From: SIG588 sp045533175 | GTDB lineage: Bacteria > Bacillota > Clostridia > Oscillospirales > Acutalibacteraceae | Length of the DNA stretch: 5,391 nucleotides | Assembly (NCBI GenBank): GCA_045533175.1 | Contig: JAZSHJ010000142.1 | Span: 1 to 5,391, forward strand | Reading direction: 5' to 3' | In this document: positions 1-5,391 of the stretch, one piece after another | Position numbering within the stretch: position 1 is the stretch's first letter | How the letters are laid out: the number at the start of each line of letters is the position of its first letter | Made by a program: the position numbers and the translations under genes | The notes under the pieces: generated by a model | The model's database searches: none | What the model saw: only the letters and a program-made list of their open reading frames with translations | Told to the model about the DNA's origin: nothing

Positions 1-935
1 ATCATCTGTCCCATGGACAGTTCCACCGACAGGAACGCCTTCACTTTATCCGCCGCGGCGGTAAGAGGCGCTTTCGGGAACGGCCACAGGGTGATCGGAC
101 GGATAAGACCGACTTTGATCCCCTTCTTGCGGGCTTCGGCAATGGCGTTTTTAGACACACGTGCCGCAATGCCGAACGCCACGATACAGTATTCGGCATC
201 GTCCATCATGTACTCTTCCCACATCGCTTCATTCTGCTCAATGAGCTTATAACGCTCGTAGCGGGCGAGGTTTTCAGTTTCGAGCTGTTCGGGTTTCAAG
301 AACAGCGAGTTCACAATGTTATGTTCACGCTTGCAGCCCGTGCCGGTGACCGCCCACGGTTTTTCGTAAGTGGCGGTTTCCTCAAAATCCAGACTGACGG
401 GTTCCATCATTTGTCCCATCGTGCCGTCTGCCAGCAACATGGTGGTCATGCGGTATTTATCCGCCAGATCAAAACCTTTCACCGTGAGGCTGGCCATTTC
501 CTGCACGCTGTCGGGCGCCAGCACGATCATGTGATAGTCACCGTGACCGCCGCCGCGAGTGGCTTGGAAATAATCCGACTGGGAAGGCTGAATGCCGCCC
601 AAGCCGGGGCCGCCGCGCTGCACGTTCACGATGAACGCGGGCAGGTCACAACCCGCAAGATAGGACAACCCTTCGCTTTTCAGCGAGATCCCGGGGCTGG
701 ACGAGGAGGTCATCACGCGTTTGCCGGTCGCGGCCACACCGATCACCATATTGATGGCGGCAATCTCACTTTCCGCCTGCAAAAACACACCGTCGATCTT
801 CGGCATACGCTTCGCCATATAGGCGGCAACCTCTGTCTGCGGCGTGATGGGATAGCCGAAGTAATGACGGCAACCGCAACGGATAGCCGCTTCCGCGATT
901 GCTTCGTTCCCTTTCATCAACACTTTTTCGGACAT
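1..935 (-). CDS. vorB: 2-oxoisovalerate-type ferredoxin oxidoreductase, alpha subunit (VorB), 3' end beyond window
   Basis: This is the alpha subunit of a cytoplasmic four-subunit 2-oxoacid:ferredoxin oxidoreductase. The enzyme interconverts a branched-chain 2-oxoacid plus CoA with the acyl-CoA, CO2 and reduced ferredoxin. 311 codons are visible; the family usually has about 350-360 residues, so roughly 40 C-terminal residues lie off the left edge. It opens MSEKVLMKGNEAIAEAAIR, followed by the family motifs GYPITPQ (27-33), QAESEIAAINM (53-63), TSSSSPGISL (76-85) and RGGPGLGGIQPSQ (107-119). A second domain follows from about residue 247, with LIRPITLWPFP (277-287). The ATG at 935 has AAAGGT 10 bases upstream. 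The gene lies 27 bases after the ferredoxin-subunit gene, so the two are co-transcribed. The sequence is VorB-like rather than the longer fused indolepyruvate enzyme, but substrate choice (valine-, leucine-, isoleucine- or aryl-derived oxoacid) cannot be fixed from this subunit alone. Confidence 0.93.
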   Translation of the reverse strand, partial: MSEKVLMKGNEAIAEAAIRCGCRHYFGYPITPQTEVAAYMAKRMPKIDGVFLQAESEIAAINMVIGVAATGKRVMTSSSSPGISLKSEGLSYLAGCDLPAFIVNVQRGGPGLGGIQPSQSDYFQATRGGGHGDYHMIVLAPDSVQEMASLTVKGFDLADKYRMTTMLLADGTMGQMMEPVSLDFEETATYEKPWAVTGTGCKREHNIVNSLFLKPEQLETENLARYERYKLIEQNEAMWEEYMMDDAEYCIVAFGIAARVSKNAIAEARKKGIKVGLIRPITLWPFPKAPLTAAADKVKAFLSVELSMGQM

Positions 936-962
936 ATTACTCACTACCTTTCGTTTGCCGTT

Positions 963-1169
963 TTACTTTTCTACCGTGATTACGCAATCAGGGCACATGG
1001 TGGCACAAAATGCACATCCGATACAGGCGTCCTGATCGGTCATTTGTGCCGGATGATGCCCTTTCGCATTCATCTTATCCTTGGACATTTCCAAGATCTT
1101 CTTGGGACACGCTTCCACGCAAAGGCCGCAACCCTTGCAACGGTCGATGTCAAACGTTACTTTTGCCAT
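963..1169 (-). CDS. vorD: 2[4Fe-4S] ferredoxin-type delta subunit of the 2-oxoacid oxidoreductase
   Basis: This is a 68-residue electron-transfer subunit that carries electrons between the oxidoreductase core and free ferredoxin. Two cluster motifs are visible: CKGCGLCVEACP (Cys 11, 14, 17, 21) and CIGCAFCATMCP (Cys 49, 52, 55, 59), the standard pattern for two [4Fe-4S] clusters. An extra cysteine at 62 is not needed for them. The two motifs are separated by a Lys/His/Met-rich linker (about 23-48). I chose the ATG at 1169 because AAAGGAGG sits at 1178-1185, 8 bases upstream; the open frame runs 9 codons further up, but that extension would include the ribosome site. The gene is 93 bases after the ATPase gene, the longest gap inside the operon, with no convincing terminator in it, and 27 bases before vorB. 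Short dicluster proteins can be free ferredoxins, but its place next to vorB makes a subunit role much more likely. Confidence 0.9.
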   Translation of the reverse strand: MAKVTFDIDRCKGCGLCVEACPKKILEMSKDKMNAKGHHPAQMTDQDACIGCAFCATMCPDCVITVEK

Positions 1170-1262
1170 AATTTGTTCCTCCTTTAGAGTGAGCAATCAA
1201 ACCCGCGTCCGTTTTGGGAAGGCGGATTTTCGCTCATCCTTTGCTAAAATACTCGCCGATAC

Positions 1263-1934
1263 TTACGGTTGCCAATTGGTTTTTTCTTGTAAATGCAACG
1301 GAAAAAGGTTCTCCACCTTTCCCGCCAGTTGCGCGGCAACGGATGCTTCTGCTGTGGTCATCACAAGCGGCAAACCGCACAGCCGCGCAGTTTCTTCGGC
1401 CAAGGCCATGCTGCGAAGCACCGTTTCGGGTGTGGTGGCCGCGCCGAGATTGGTGTTGTTGATCAGCCCCGTGAAGGGCAGGCTACCCGCCGCTTCCACT
1501 TCACGCAACACTTCCACCGCATCCTGCGGGGTAGCAGTCAGCGGACGGCTGAAATTCAACACCGCCAACATGGCGTAATCGTTTTCTTCCATGATCGCGG
1601 GGGAATACCGTCCCAATGCCAATGCGCCGCGATCATCCCCGCCGACATCCAACACCGCGTGGGCGGTGCGGTCATCCACCACCGCGTACAGTTCACCCGG
1701 CAGGGCGGGTACATCCACATTGGAGTTGGCAAACGGAGAGGCGATCATGCGAATGCCCGCCGCCTCCAATTCCCGCGCGCTGTCTTTTGTGCGGAAGTAA
1801 GGATTGACGATATCCAAGTCTGCGATGGTAACGGGATAGCCCATCCCCCGCAGATAGAGCGCCCAGTTCACGGCAATGTTGGTTTTACCGCTGCCGTAAT
1901 GCCCCGCAAACAGCGTGACGCGTTTGATCTCCAT
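1263..1934 (-). CDS. P-loop ATP-binding protein of unknown role, SIMIBI/MinD-like
   Basis: This is a 223-residue soluble nucleotide-binding protein. The Walker A motif GHYGSGKT is at residues 11-18 (Lys17). An acidic second motif, ADLDIVNPYF, is at 38-47 (Asp39, Asp41), and a Walker B-like strand, VLDVGGDDRG, is at 94-103 (Asp96). LINNTN (157-162) resembles the base-recognition strand of this ATPase class. The layout resembles CobQ/MinD/ParA-type proteins, but the extra signature lysine early in the deviant Walker A motif of true ParA/MinD is absent. I do not know a defined function. Position between the acyl-CoA ligase and oxidoreductase genes suggests a job in assembling or activating the enzyme, for example cofactor or cluster loading, but this is inference. 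Three start codons lie close together (GTG 1943, ATG 1940, ATG 1934). I chose 1934 because GAGGTG is 6 bases upstream and overlaps the ligase stop codon, implying translational coupling. Confidence 0.85.
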   Translation of the reverse strand: MEIKRVTLFAGHYGSGKTNIAVNWALYLRGMGYPVTIADLDIVNPYFRTKDSARELEAAGIRMIASPFANSNVDVPALPGELYAVVDDRTAHAVLDVGGDDRGALALGRYSPAIMEENDYAMLAVLNFSRPLTATPQDAVEVLREVEAAGSLPFTGLINNTNLGAATTPETVLRSMALAEETARLCGLPLVMTTAEASVAAQLAGKVENLFPLHLQEKTNWQP

Positions 1935-1944
1935 CGGCATCACC

Positions 1945-4230
1945 TCACAGCATACGGCGAATGATCTTGCCGCTGGTGGTCTTGGGCAGTTCGTCCTTGA
2001 ACTCCACGATACGCGGATACTTGTACGGCGCGGTGCGCTCCTTCACGTATTTCTGGATCTCTTTCTTGAGCTCTTCGCTTGCCACGGTGCCGCGGGTGAG
2101 CACGATGCTTGCCTTAACCACCTGGCCGCGCACTTCGTCGGGGGCGGCAGATACACCGCATTCCAATACGTAGGGCAGTTCCATGATGACGCTTTCGATC
2201 TCGAACGGCCCGATACGGTAACCGGAGGATTTGATAACGTCGTCCGCACGGCCGACGTACCAATAGAAGCCGTCCTCATCGCGCCACGCCACGTCACCCG
2301 TGTGATACAGGCCGTCGTGCCACGCTTCGCTCGTCTTTTCGTCATCGAGATAATACTCACGGAACAGGCCGCAGGGCACACGTTTGTCGGTGCGGATCAC
2401 GATCTCGCCCGTTTCACCCACGCCGACCGACTCACCTTCGGGCGTGACCAAGTCCACGTCATACAGCGGCACGGGCTTGCCCATAGAACCGAGTTTGTGC
2501 GGCATACCGATCAGGTTGCCGATCACAAGGGTGGTTTCGGTCTGGCCGAAACCTTCCATCACCTTCAAGCCCGTGGTCTTTTCCAATTGACGGAACACTT
2601 CGGGGTTGAGCGCTTCACCCGCAATGGTGGCGTGTTCCACCGAACTCATATCGTATCTCGACAGATCTTCTTTGATCATCATGCGATACATCGTCGGGGG
2701 TGCGCAGAAGGTGGTGATGTGATATTTTTGGAACATCGGCAGAATATCCGCCGCATCAAAACGCTCGAAATCATAAATGAACAGCGGTGCTTCACACAGC
2801 CATTGGCCGTAGAGTTTACCCCACATGGCTTTGGCCCAACCGGTATCCGAAATGGTGAGGTGCAAACCGTCGGGATTCACGCAATGCCAGTAGTTGGCGG
2901 TGATGAAATGACCCAGCGGGTATTTGCAGTTGTGAAGCGTCATCTTCGGGTTGCCGGAAGTACCCGAGGTGAAGAACATCAACATCGGATCGTCGCCGCG
3001 GATGCTGTCCTCCGTGCGCTCGAAACGACCGCTGAACAACGGATATTCCGCATCGAAATCGTGCCAGCCGTCACGCGAAGCTCCCACCAACACGCGTATC
3101 GTCATGTCGGGACAGTTCGCAGCGGCGGCTTCCACCTGCTCCACCGTGTGACCGTGGGCGGTGCAAAGGATCGCCGACACGCCCGCCGCCTTGAAACGGT
3201 ATTCAAAGTCGTGTTCCTGCAACATATCGGTGGCGGGAATGCCGATGGCACCCAGTTTGTGCAAACCGAGCAGCGCAAACCAGAACTGGTATTGACGGCG
3301 CAATACCAACATCACGCGGTCGCCCTTCTTGATGCCCAGCGACTTGAAATAGTTTGCACATTGGGCAGACGCACGTTTCACATCCGCAAAGGTAAAGCGG
3401 CGCTCGACCTTATCGTTATCAATATGCAACATTGCGAGTTTATCGGGTTTTTTCGCCGCAATGCCGTCCACAATATCAAACGCGAAATTGAACTTATCCT
3501 CGTTTTCAAAGTCAATGGCAAGCAATGCGCCGTTTTCATCCTCCGTGGGATGGATGAAGTTGTGATAAATGCGGCGCTCTTTGTAAGCCTTCTTCGGTTT
3601 CGCCGCAAAGGTTTCGGACGGGGTGAGTTCGGGGATCGGCTCACCCGTCGGGTTAAGCACCATGGCGTAGAAATCGCAATCCTCGCCGTCCACCGCCAAC
3701 ATACCGTGCGGGGCGGAACTGTCGTAATAGATCGCGTCCCCTTCACCGAGAATTTCCACGTGATCGCCGATCTGTACCTTCAGGCGGCCCTTCACCACGA
3801 TGTCGCATTCCTGGCCCGCGTGGGTGGTGCATTCGATCGGGCGATGCTGGGCTTCTTCGTCGTATTCCGCGTGCACAAGCAACGGTTCGGAAATGCGGTT
3901 TTTGAAGGAAGGCGCCAGGTTGTAGTAGGTCATGCCGTGCGCCTGCTCGATGCGCTGACCGTCGCCGCGGCGGGTGACGGTATAGGCGTGCAGGTTGGGG
4001 CTCTCACCTTCGATCAGATCGGTGACGTCCACGCGAAACGCGTTGGCGCAACGGTAAATGAACGCAAAGGTCAGATCGGCACGGCCTTCTTCACAAGCAA
4101 TGTATTCGGTGGCGGTAACACCTGTTTTTTCCGCCATTTCCTGCGCGGTAAGACCCGCTTCTTCGCGCAAAGCGCGAATACGGGCGGACACCTCGCGGAT
4201 CTTATGATCCAGTCCCTTCATTTGCTGCAT
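1945..4230 (-). CDS. XRE helix-turn-helix / cupin / AMP-forming acyl-CoA ligase fusion protein
   Basis: This is a 761-residue three-part protein. Residues about 7-74 form an XRE-family helix-turn-helix (LTAQEMAEKTGVTATEYIAC is the core). Residues about 115-192 form a cupin barrel with possible metal or ligand residues His137, Glu141 and His175 (motif GDAIYYDSSAPHG). Residues about 245-761 form a full adenylate-forming enzyme: TSGTSGNPK (421-429, ATP binding), EGFGQTET (559-566), YHTGD (642-646), GRADDVIKSSGYRIG (660-674), and the catalytic lysine Lys755 in LPKTTSGKI. Such enzymes convert a carboxylate, ATP and CoA into acyl-CoA, AMP and PPi. No membrane segment or signal peptide is evident. 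The frame runs open to 4329 inside the T-box, but AAAGGAG at 4239-4245, 8 bases before the ATG at 4230, sets the start. First gene of the operon; its stop overlaps the next gene's ribosome site. The acid activated is not readable from sequence; a branched short-chain acid is inferred from the valine T-box and vorB. Confidence 0.92.
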   Translation of the reverse strand: MQQMKGLDHKIREVSARIRALREEAGLTAQEMAEKTGVTATEYIACEEGRADLTFAFIYRCANAFRVDVTDLIEGESPNLHAYTVTRRGDGQRIEQAHGMTYYNLAPSFKNRISEPLLVHAEYDEEAQHRPIECTTHAGQECDIVVKGRLKVQIGDHVEILGEGDAIYYDSSAPHGMLAVDGEDCDFYAMVLNPTGEPIPELTPSETFAAKPKKAYKERRIYHNFIHPTEDENGALLAIDFENEDKFNFAFDIVDGIAAKKPDKLAMLHIDNDKVERRFTFADVKRASAQCANYFKSLGIKKGDRVMLVLRRQYQFWFALLGLHKLGAIGIPATDMLQEHDFEYRFKAAGVSAILCTAHGHTVEQVEAAAANCPDMTIRVLVGASRDGWHDFDAEYPLFSGRFERTEDSIRGDDPMLMFFTSGTSGNPKMTLHNCKYPLGHFITANYWHCVNPDGLHLTISDTGWAKAMWGKLYGQWLCEAPLFIYDFERFDAADILPMFQKYHITTFCAPPTMYRMMIKEDLSRYDMSSVEHATIAGEALNPEVFRQLEKTTGLKVMEGFGQTETTLVIGNLIGMPHKLGSMGKPVPLYDVDLVTPEGESVGVGETGEIVIRTDKRVPCGLFREYYLDDEKTSEAWHDGLYHTGDVAWRDEDGFYWYVGRADDVIKSSGYRIGPFEIESVIMELPYVLECGVSAAPDEVRGQVVKASIVLTRGTVASEELKKEIQKYVKERTAPYKYPRIVEFKDELPKTTSGKIIRRML

Positions 4231-4238
4231 GTCGCAGT

Positions 4239-4245
4239 CTCCTTT
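4239..4245 (-). promoter_or_regulatory. Ribosome binding site that sets the ligase start
   Basis: AAAGGAG on the minus strand, 8 bases before the ATG at 4230 and just after the leader terminator. It decides against the longer in-frame start (a TTG at 4329), which would place coding sequence through the antiterminator and terminator. Confidence 0.85.
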
Positions 4246-4258
4246 CGGCGGGCGGTAT

Positions 4259-4297
4259 AAAAAAAGCCGCCCCAAAGATGTTGTCTTTGAGACGAGC
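4259..4297 (-). terminator. T-box leader terminator (conditional)
   Basis: On the minus strand the arm at 4284-4297 pairs with 4266-4278 around a 5-base loop (CAACA). This gives a stem of about 12 pairs including three G-U pairs, followed by seven Ts (4265-4259). The 5' arm shares bases 4286-4296 with the antiterminator, so only one of the two structures can form. It sits 28 bases before the ligase ATG and would stop transcription when the cognate tRNA is charged. Confidence 0.9.
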
Positions 4298-4330
4298 CTA
4301 TCAACCGATATACCCGCGGTACCACTCAAA
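4286..4330 (-). promoter_or_regulatory. T-box antiterminator with tRNA acceptor-end bulge
   Basis: Minus strand. TTTGAG (4330-4325) pairs perfectly with CTCAAA (4291-4286). The seven-base bulge TGGTACC (4324-4318) follows, then GCGGG (4317-4313) pairs with CTCGT (4296-4292) using two G-U pairs. The bulge and flanks match the conserved T-box sequence GTGGTACCGCG. The UGGU would pair with an uncharged tRNA ending ACCA, meaning discriminator base A. That fits valine, isoleucine, leucine or phenylalanine tRNAs and argues against tRNAs with G or U there, such as tryptophan, serine or glycine. Confidence 0.92.
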
Positions 4331-4449
4331 TTGCACCGTAACGGTGCCCCTCACAGGCTCAAACAAGCCCTCGGCACTAACGCAGCCTGCGCGGGAAAGG
4401 TCTACGGACCGCCCGCGCGGGACGGCTCTCTTCTCTCCGACTCGGAAGC

Positions 4450-4452
4450 GAC
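4450..4452 (-). promoter_or_regulatory. Probable specifier codon GUC (valine)
   Basis: In the 3' strand of the Stem I specifier loop, the reading GTC followed by purine G and then CTTCCGAG matches the usual T-box spacing from specifier to kink-turn GAG (nine bases, purine first). The next best reading, ATC (isoleucine) at 4454-4456, is four bases too far from the kink-turn. The choice rests on a hand-folded structure. Confidence 0.6.
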
Positions 4453-4555
4453 CGATACAAGAACTGCGACTTGCCGGACTCGCACCGTCCGCCGGCTCTC
4501 TTGGGTGTCGGTCACCTTGCATCGCTCTTCGTCAACGTCTTTTAAAATATATCAA

Positions 4556-4584
4556 AGAATACCACACTTGGCCGCCGTTGTCAA
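4556..4584 (-). promoter_or_regulatory. Sigma-A promoter of the T-box/ligase/vor operon
   Basis: Minus strand: a perfect -35 TTGACA (4584-4579), a 17-base spacer and -10 TATTCT (4561-4556, 4 of 6 matches to TATAAT). A-rich runs directly upstream (about 4590-4620) could act as an UP element. Transcription would start near 4549, just ahead of Stem I, which fits a T-box leader well. It points away from the promoter at 4724-4752. Confidence 0.85.
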
Positions 4585-4636
4585 CCGTATTTCTTTAATT
4601 TTTTTGTTTTTTTCCTATTTTATTTACATTATATGT

Positions 4637-4702
4637 CTGTTCCGAAAACCACTCAGCAGAAAGCACAAAACCTCTCCCCGCTTTCGGCGCATTTCGGAAC
4701 AG
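4637..4702. repeat. Nested inverted repeat between the divergent promoters
   Basis: CTGTTCCGAAA (4637-4647) is matched perfectly by TTTCGGAACAG (4692-4702), with 44 bases between. Inside it, GAAAGC (4659-4664) matches GCTTTC (4680-4685), extendable to 4656-4664/4680-4688 with one mismatch. TTTCGG also occurs twice in direct orientation at 4682 and 4692, about one helical turn apart. It could be an operator for one or both divergent promoters, or a hairpin-forming element. It is not a normal intrinsic terminator, as no T-run directly follows the stem. Confidence 0.6.
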
Positions 4703-4723
4703 TTGCCAATATTTTTTTATCGT

Positions 4724-4752
4724 TTGCAAATGTTGTCATTTTGTGCTATGAT
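4724..4752 (+). promoter_or_regulatory. Promoter of the ACT/DUF711 gene pair
   Basis: Plus strand: -35 TTGCAA (4724-4729), a 17-base spacer and -10 TATGAT (4747-4752, 5 of 6 matches). Transcription would start near 4760, giving a short leader of about 30 bases ending in the ribosome site GGAGGAG (4777-4783), 6 bases before the ATG at 4790. No attenuator fits in so short a leader. Confidence 0.75.
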
Positions 4753-4789
4753 AGGTGCGTAAAAATCAAACACAACGGAGGAGTCGGTT

Positions 4790-5059
4790 ATGCGCGCAGT
4801 TATTTCGGTGATCGGTAAAGATACGGTTGGCATCCTTGCCAAAGTGTCGGCGGTGTGCACCACCTATAATTTGAACATTGTGGAGGTCACGCAATCGGTT
4901 TTGCAAGAGTTTTTTGCCATGATCATGGTGGCGGATATCAGCGCTTCCAACGCACCCTTTGACGTGGTGGCGGATGCATTCACCGCGCTCGGCGAAGAAA
5001 CGGGCTTGTCCGTGCGCATCATGCACGAAGACATTTTTAACTCCATGCACACCATCTGA
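4790..5059 (+). CDS. ACT domain-containing protein, UPF0237 family
   Basis: This is an 89-residue protein made almost entirely of one ACT domain, a small fold that usually binds amino acids or similar ligands and often pairs up as a dimer. The sequence opens MRAVISVIGKDTVGILAKVS, typical of the GcvR-like UPF0237 group, with the GKDTVGI ligand-loop region at residues 9-15 and a beta-strand region VLQEFFAMIMVADIS at about 37-51. The length is normal for the family. The start at 4790 is set by GGAGGAG at 4777-4783. The next gene, a DUF711 protein, begins 13 bases after its stop; this two-gene order is a familiar one in clostridia and suggests that the ACT protein senses something for, or modulates, its partner. 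Its ligand is not known to me and cannot be read from sequence. Confidence 0.93.
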   Translation: MRAVISVIGKDTVGILAKVSAVCTTYNLNIVEVTQSVLQEFFAMIMVADISASNAPFDVVADAFTALGEETGLSVRIMHEDIFNSMHTI

Positions 5060-5072
5060 GAGGAGTAACACC

Positions 5073-5391
5073 ATGCTGAATGCACGCGACATATTGGAAA
5101 CTATCACGATGATTCAAGATGAGCACCTGGACGTCCGCACCATCACGATGGGGATTTCGCTGCTCGATTGTTGCCACAGCAACATCGACACGCTGTGTGA
5201 CAGGGTGTACGATAAGATCACCCGTTCGGCCAAAGACTTGGTGGTAACGGGTGAAACGATCGAAAAGACCTACGGTATTCCGATCATCAACAAACGCATC
5301 TCCATCACGCCTGCCGCCATGTTGCTCGCGGCGTGTGACGATAAAGATGCCGTGAAGCTCGCCAAAACGCTGGAACGCGCCGCGGTCACCT
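5073..5391 (+). CDS. DUF711 / UPF0210 (PFL family) protein, 3' end beyond window
   Basis: This is the first 106 codons of a protein that is usually about 450 residues, so only the N-terminal quarter is visible. The family is annotated as PFL-like because of distant resemblance to pyruvate formate-lyase glycyl radical enzymes, but no reaction is established that I know of. Recognisable blocks are HLDVRTITMGISLLDC at about 18-33 and YGIPIINKRISITP at about 69-82, both strongly conserved in this family. The start is an ATG with AGGAG at 5061-5065, 7 bases upstream, and it lies 13 bases after the ACT gene, so the two form one transcript from the promoter at 4724-4752. No signal peptide is seen; it is probably cytoplasmic. 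The reading frame is intact to the edge. Confidence 0.9.
   Translation, partial: MLNARDILETITMIQDEHLDVRTITMGISLLDCCHSNIDTLCDRVYDKITRSAKDLVVTGETIEKTYGIPIINKRISITPAAMLLAACDDKDAVKLAKTLERAAVT

Larger units (their letters stand above)
4259..4540 (-). promoter_or_regulatory. T-box riboswitch leader, probably valine-specific
   Basis: This is a full-length T-box leader RNA upstream of the ligase gene. Stem I begins near 4533: GAC (4533-4531) pairs with GTC (4441-4439), with a kink-turn formed by GA (4530-4529) and GA (4443-4442). Above it, GAGCG-type pairing, the specifier loop, a CAAGG/TCTTG helix and CGAC/GTCG lead to the conserved AGAGAG bulge and the distal GCCGG/CCGGC hairpin with its GGTGCGAG loop (4500-4474). 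A second strong hairpin is GCGCGGG/CCCGCGC (4418-4412 with 4395-4389), with GGTC/GACC inside. A third, GCACCG/CGGTGC (4347-4333), lies just before the antiterminator. Uncharged tRNA binding to the specifier and to the UGGU bulge allows read-through into the whole operon. The overall call is very secure; the amino acid is less so. Confidence 0.93.

Noticed and set aside
1170..1262. Possible terminator or internal promoter in the 93-base gap before the ferredoxin gene
   Set aside because: Only weak 4-base pairings are seen, with no T-run after them and no paired -35/-10 boxes. The only clear signal is the ribosome site at 1178-1185.
1915..4260. A 781-codon open frame on the plus strand opposite the ligase gene
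   Set aside because: It is an antisense shadow of a GC-rich gene: rich in His, Arg and Phe, with no recognisable domain, while the minus strand carries complete enzyme motifs.
4231..4329. Longer in-frame start (TTG at 4329) that would give the ligase fusion 33 more residues
   Set aside because: The extension lies inside the antiterminator and terminator, starts within the T-box helix, and ignores the clear AAAGGAG site before 4230.
4628..4633. A perfect TATAAT on the minus strand, a possible second upstream promoter
   Set aside because: No -35 sequence resembling TTGACA lies 16-18 bases upstream, and the sequence is in an AT-rich stretch where such matches arise by chance.
4278..4762. Plus- and minus-strand open frames across the leader region
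   Set aside because: The region is fully accounted for by T-box structure and promoters; these frames have no fitting ribosome site and no family resemblance.
1..5391. CRISPR array, tRNA or rRNA gene, insertion sequence or phage gene
   Set aside because: No regularly spaced repeats, no cloverleaf tRNA sequence, no transposase-like protein and no terminal inverted repeats with target duplications were seen.

Overview
The window looks like a chromosomal segment from an anaerobic Gram-positive Clostridia-type bacterium, possibly a gut or rumen Oscillospiraceae relative. The reasons are a ferredoxin-dependent 2-oxoacid oxidoreductase (an oxygen-sensitive enzyme type), a T-box leader RNA (a regulator mostly found in Firmicutes), strong AGGAGG-type ribosome sites, and the DUF711/ACT gene pair common in clostridia. 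The lineage is inferred; there is no rRNA or other marker. The coding sequence is fairly GC-rich, and the only strongly AT-rich stretch is the divergent promoter region.

Left part, minus strand, read right to left: one operon starts from a near-consensus sigma-A promoter (about 4556-4584). It passes through a complete T-box leader with its own terminator (4259-4540), then encodes (1) a 761-aa fusion of an XRE-type helix-turn-helix, a cupin and an AMP-forming acyl-CoA ligase (4230-1945), (2) a small P-loop ATPase of unknown role (1934-1263), (3) a 68-aa two-cluster ferredoxin subunit (1169-963), and (4) VorB, the alpha subunit of a 2-oxoisovalerate-type ferredoxin oxidoreductase (935 to beyond the left edge). 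The thiamine-diphosphate (VorA) and gamma (VorC) subunits are not in view and are expected further left.

Right part, plus strand: a second promoter (4724-4752) drives an 89-aa ACT-domain protein (4790-5059) and, 13 bases later, the start of a DUF711/UPF0210 protein (5073 to beyond the right edge). Between the two divergent promoters lies a perfect 11-bp inverted repeat with a smaller one nested inside it.

The most interesting point is how the left operon is wired. A T-box turns genes on when its cognate tRNA is uncharged, that is, during amino-acid shortage. The best specifier reading is GUC (valine), and the UGGU acceptor bulge agrees with a tRNA carrying discriminator A. Such control makes sense if the ligase and oxidoreductase work anabolically: isobutyrate to isobutyryl-CoA to 2-oxoisovalerate (reductive carboxylation) to valine, rather than in amino-acid breakdown. 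This pathway reading is inference. The RNA elements and protein families are read directly from the sequence.
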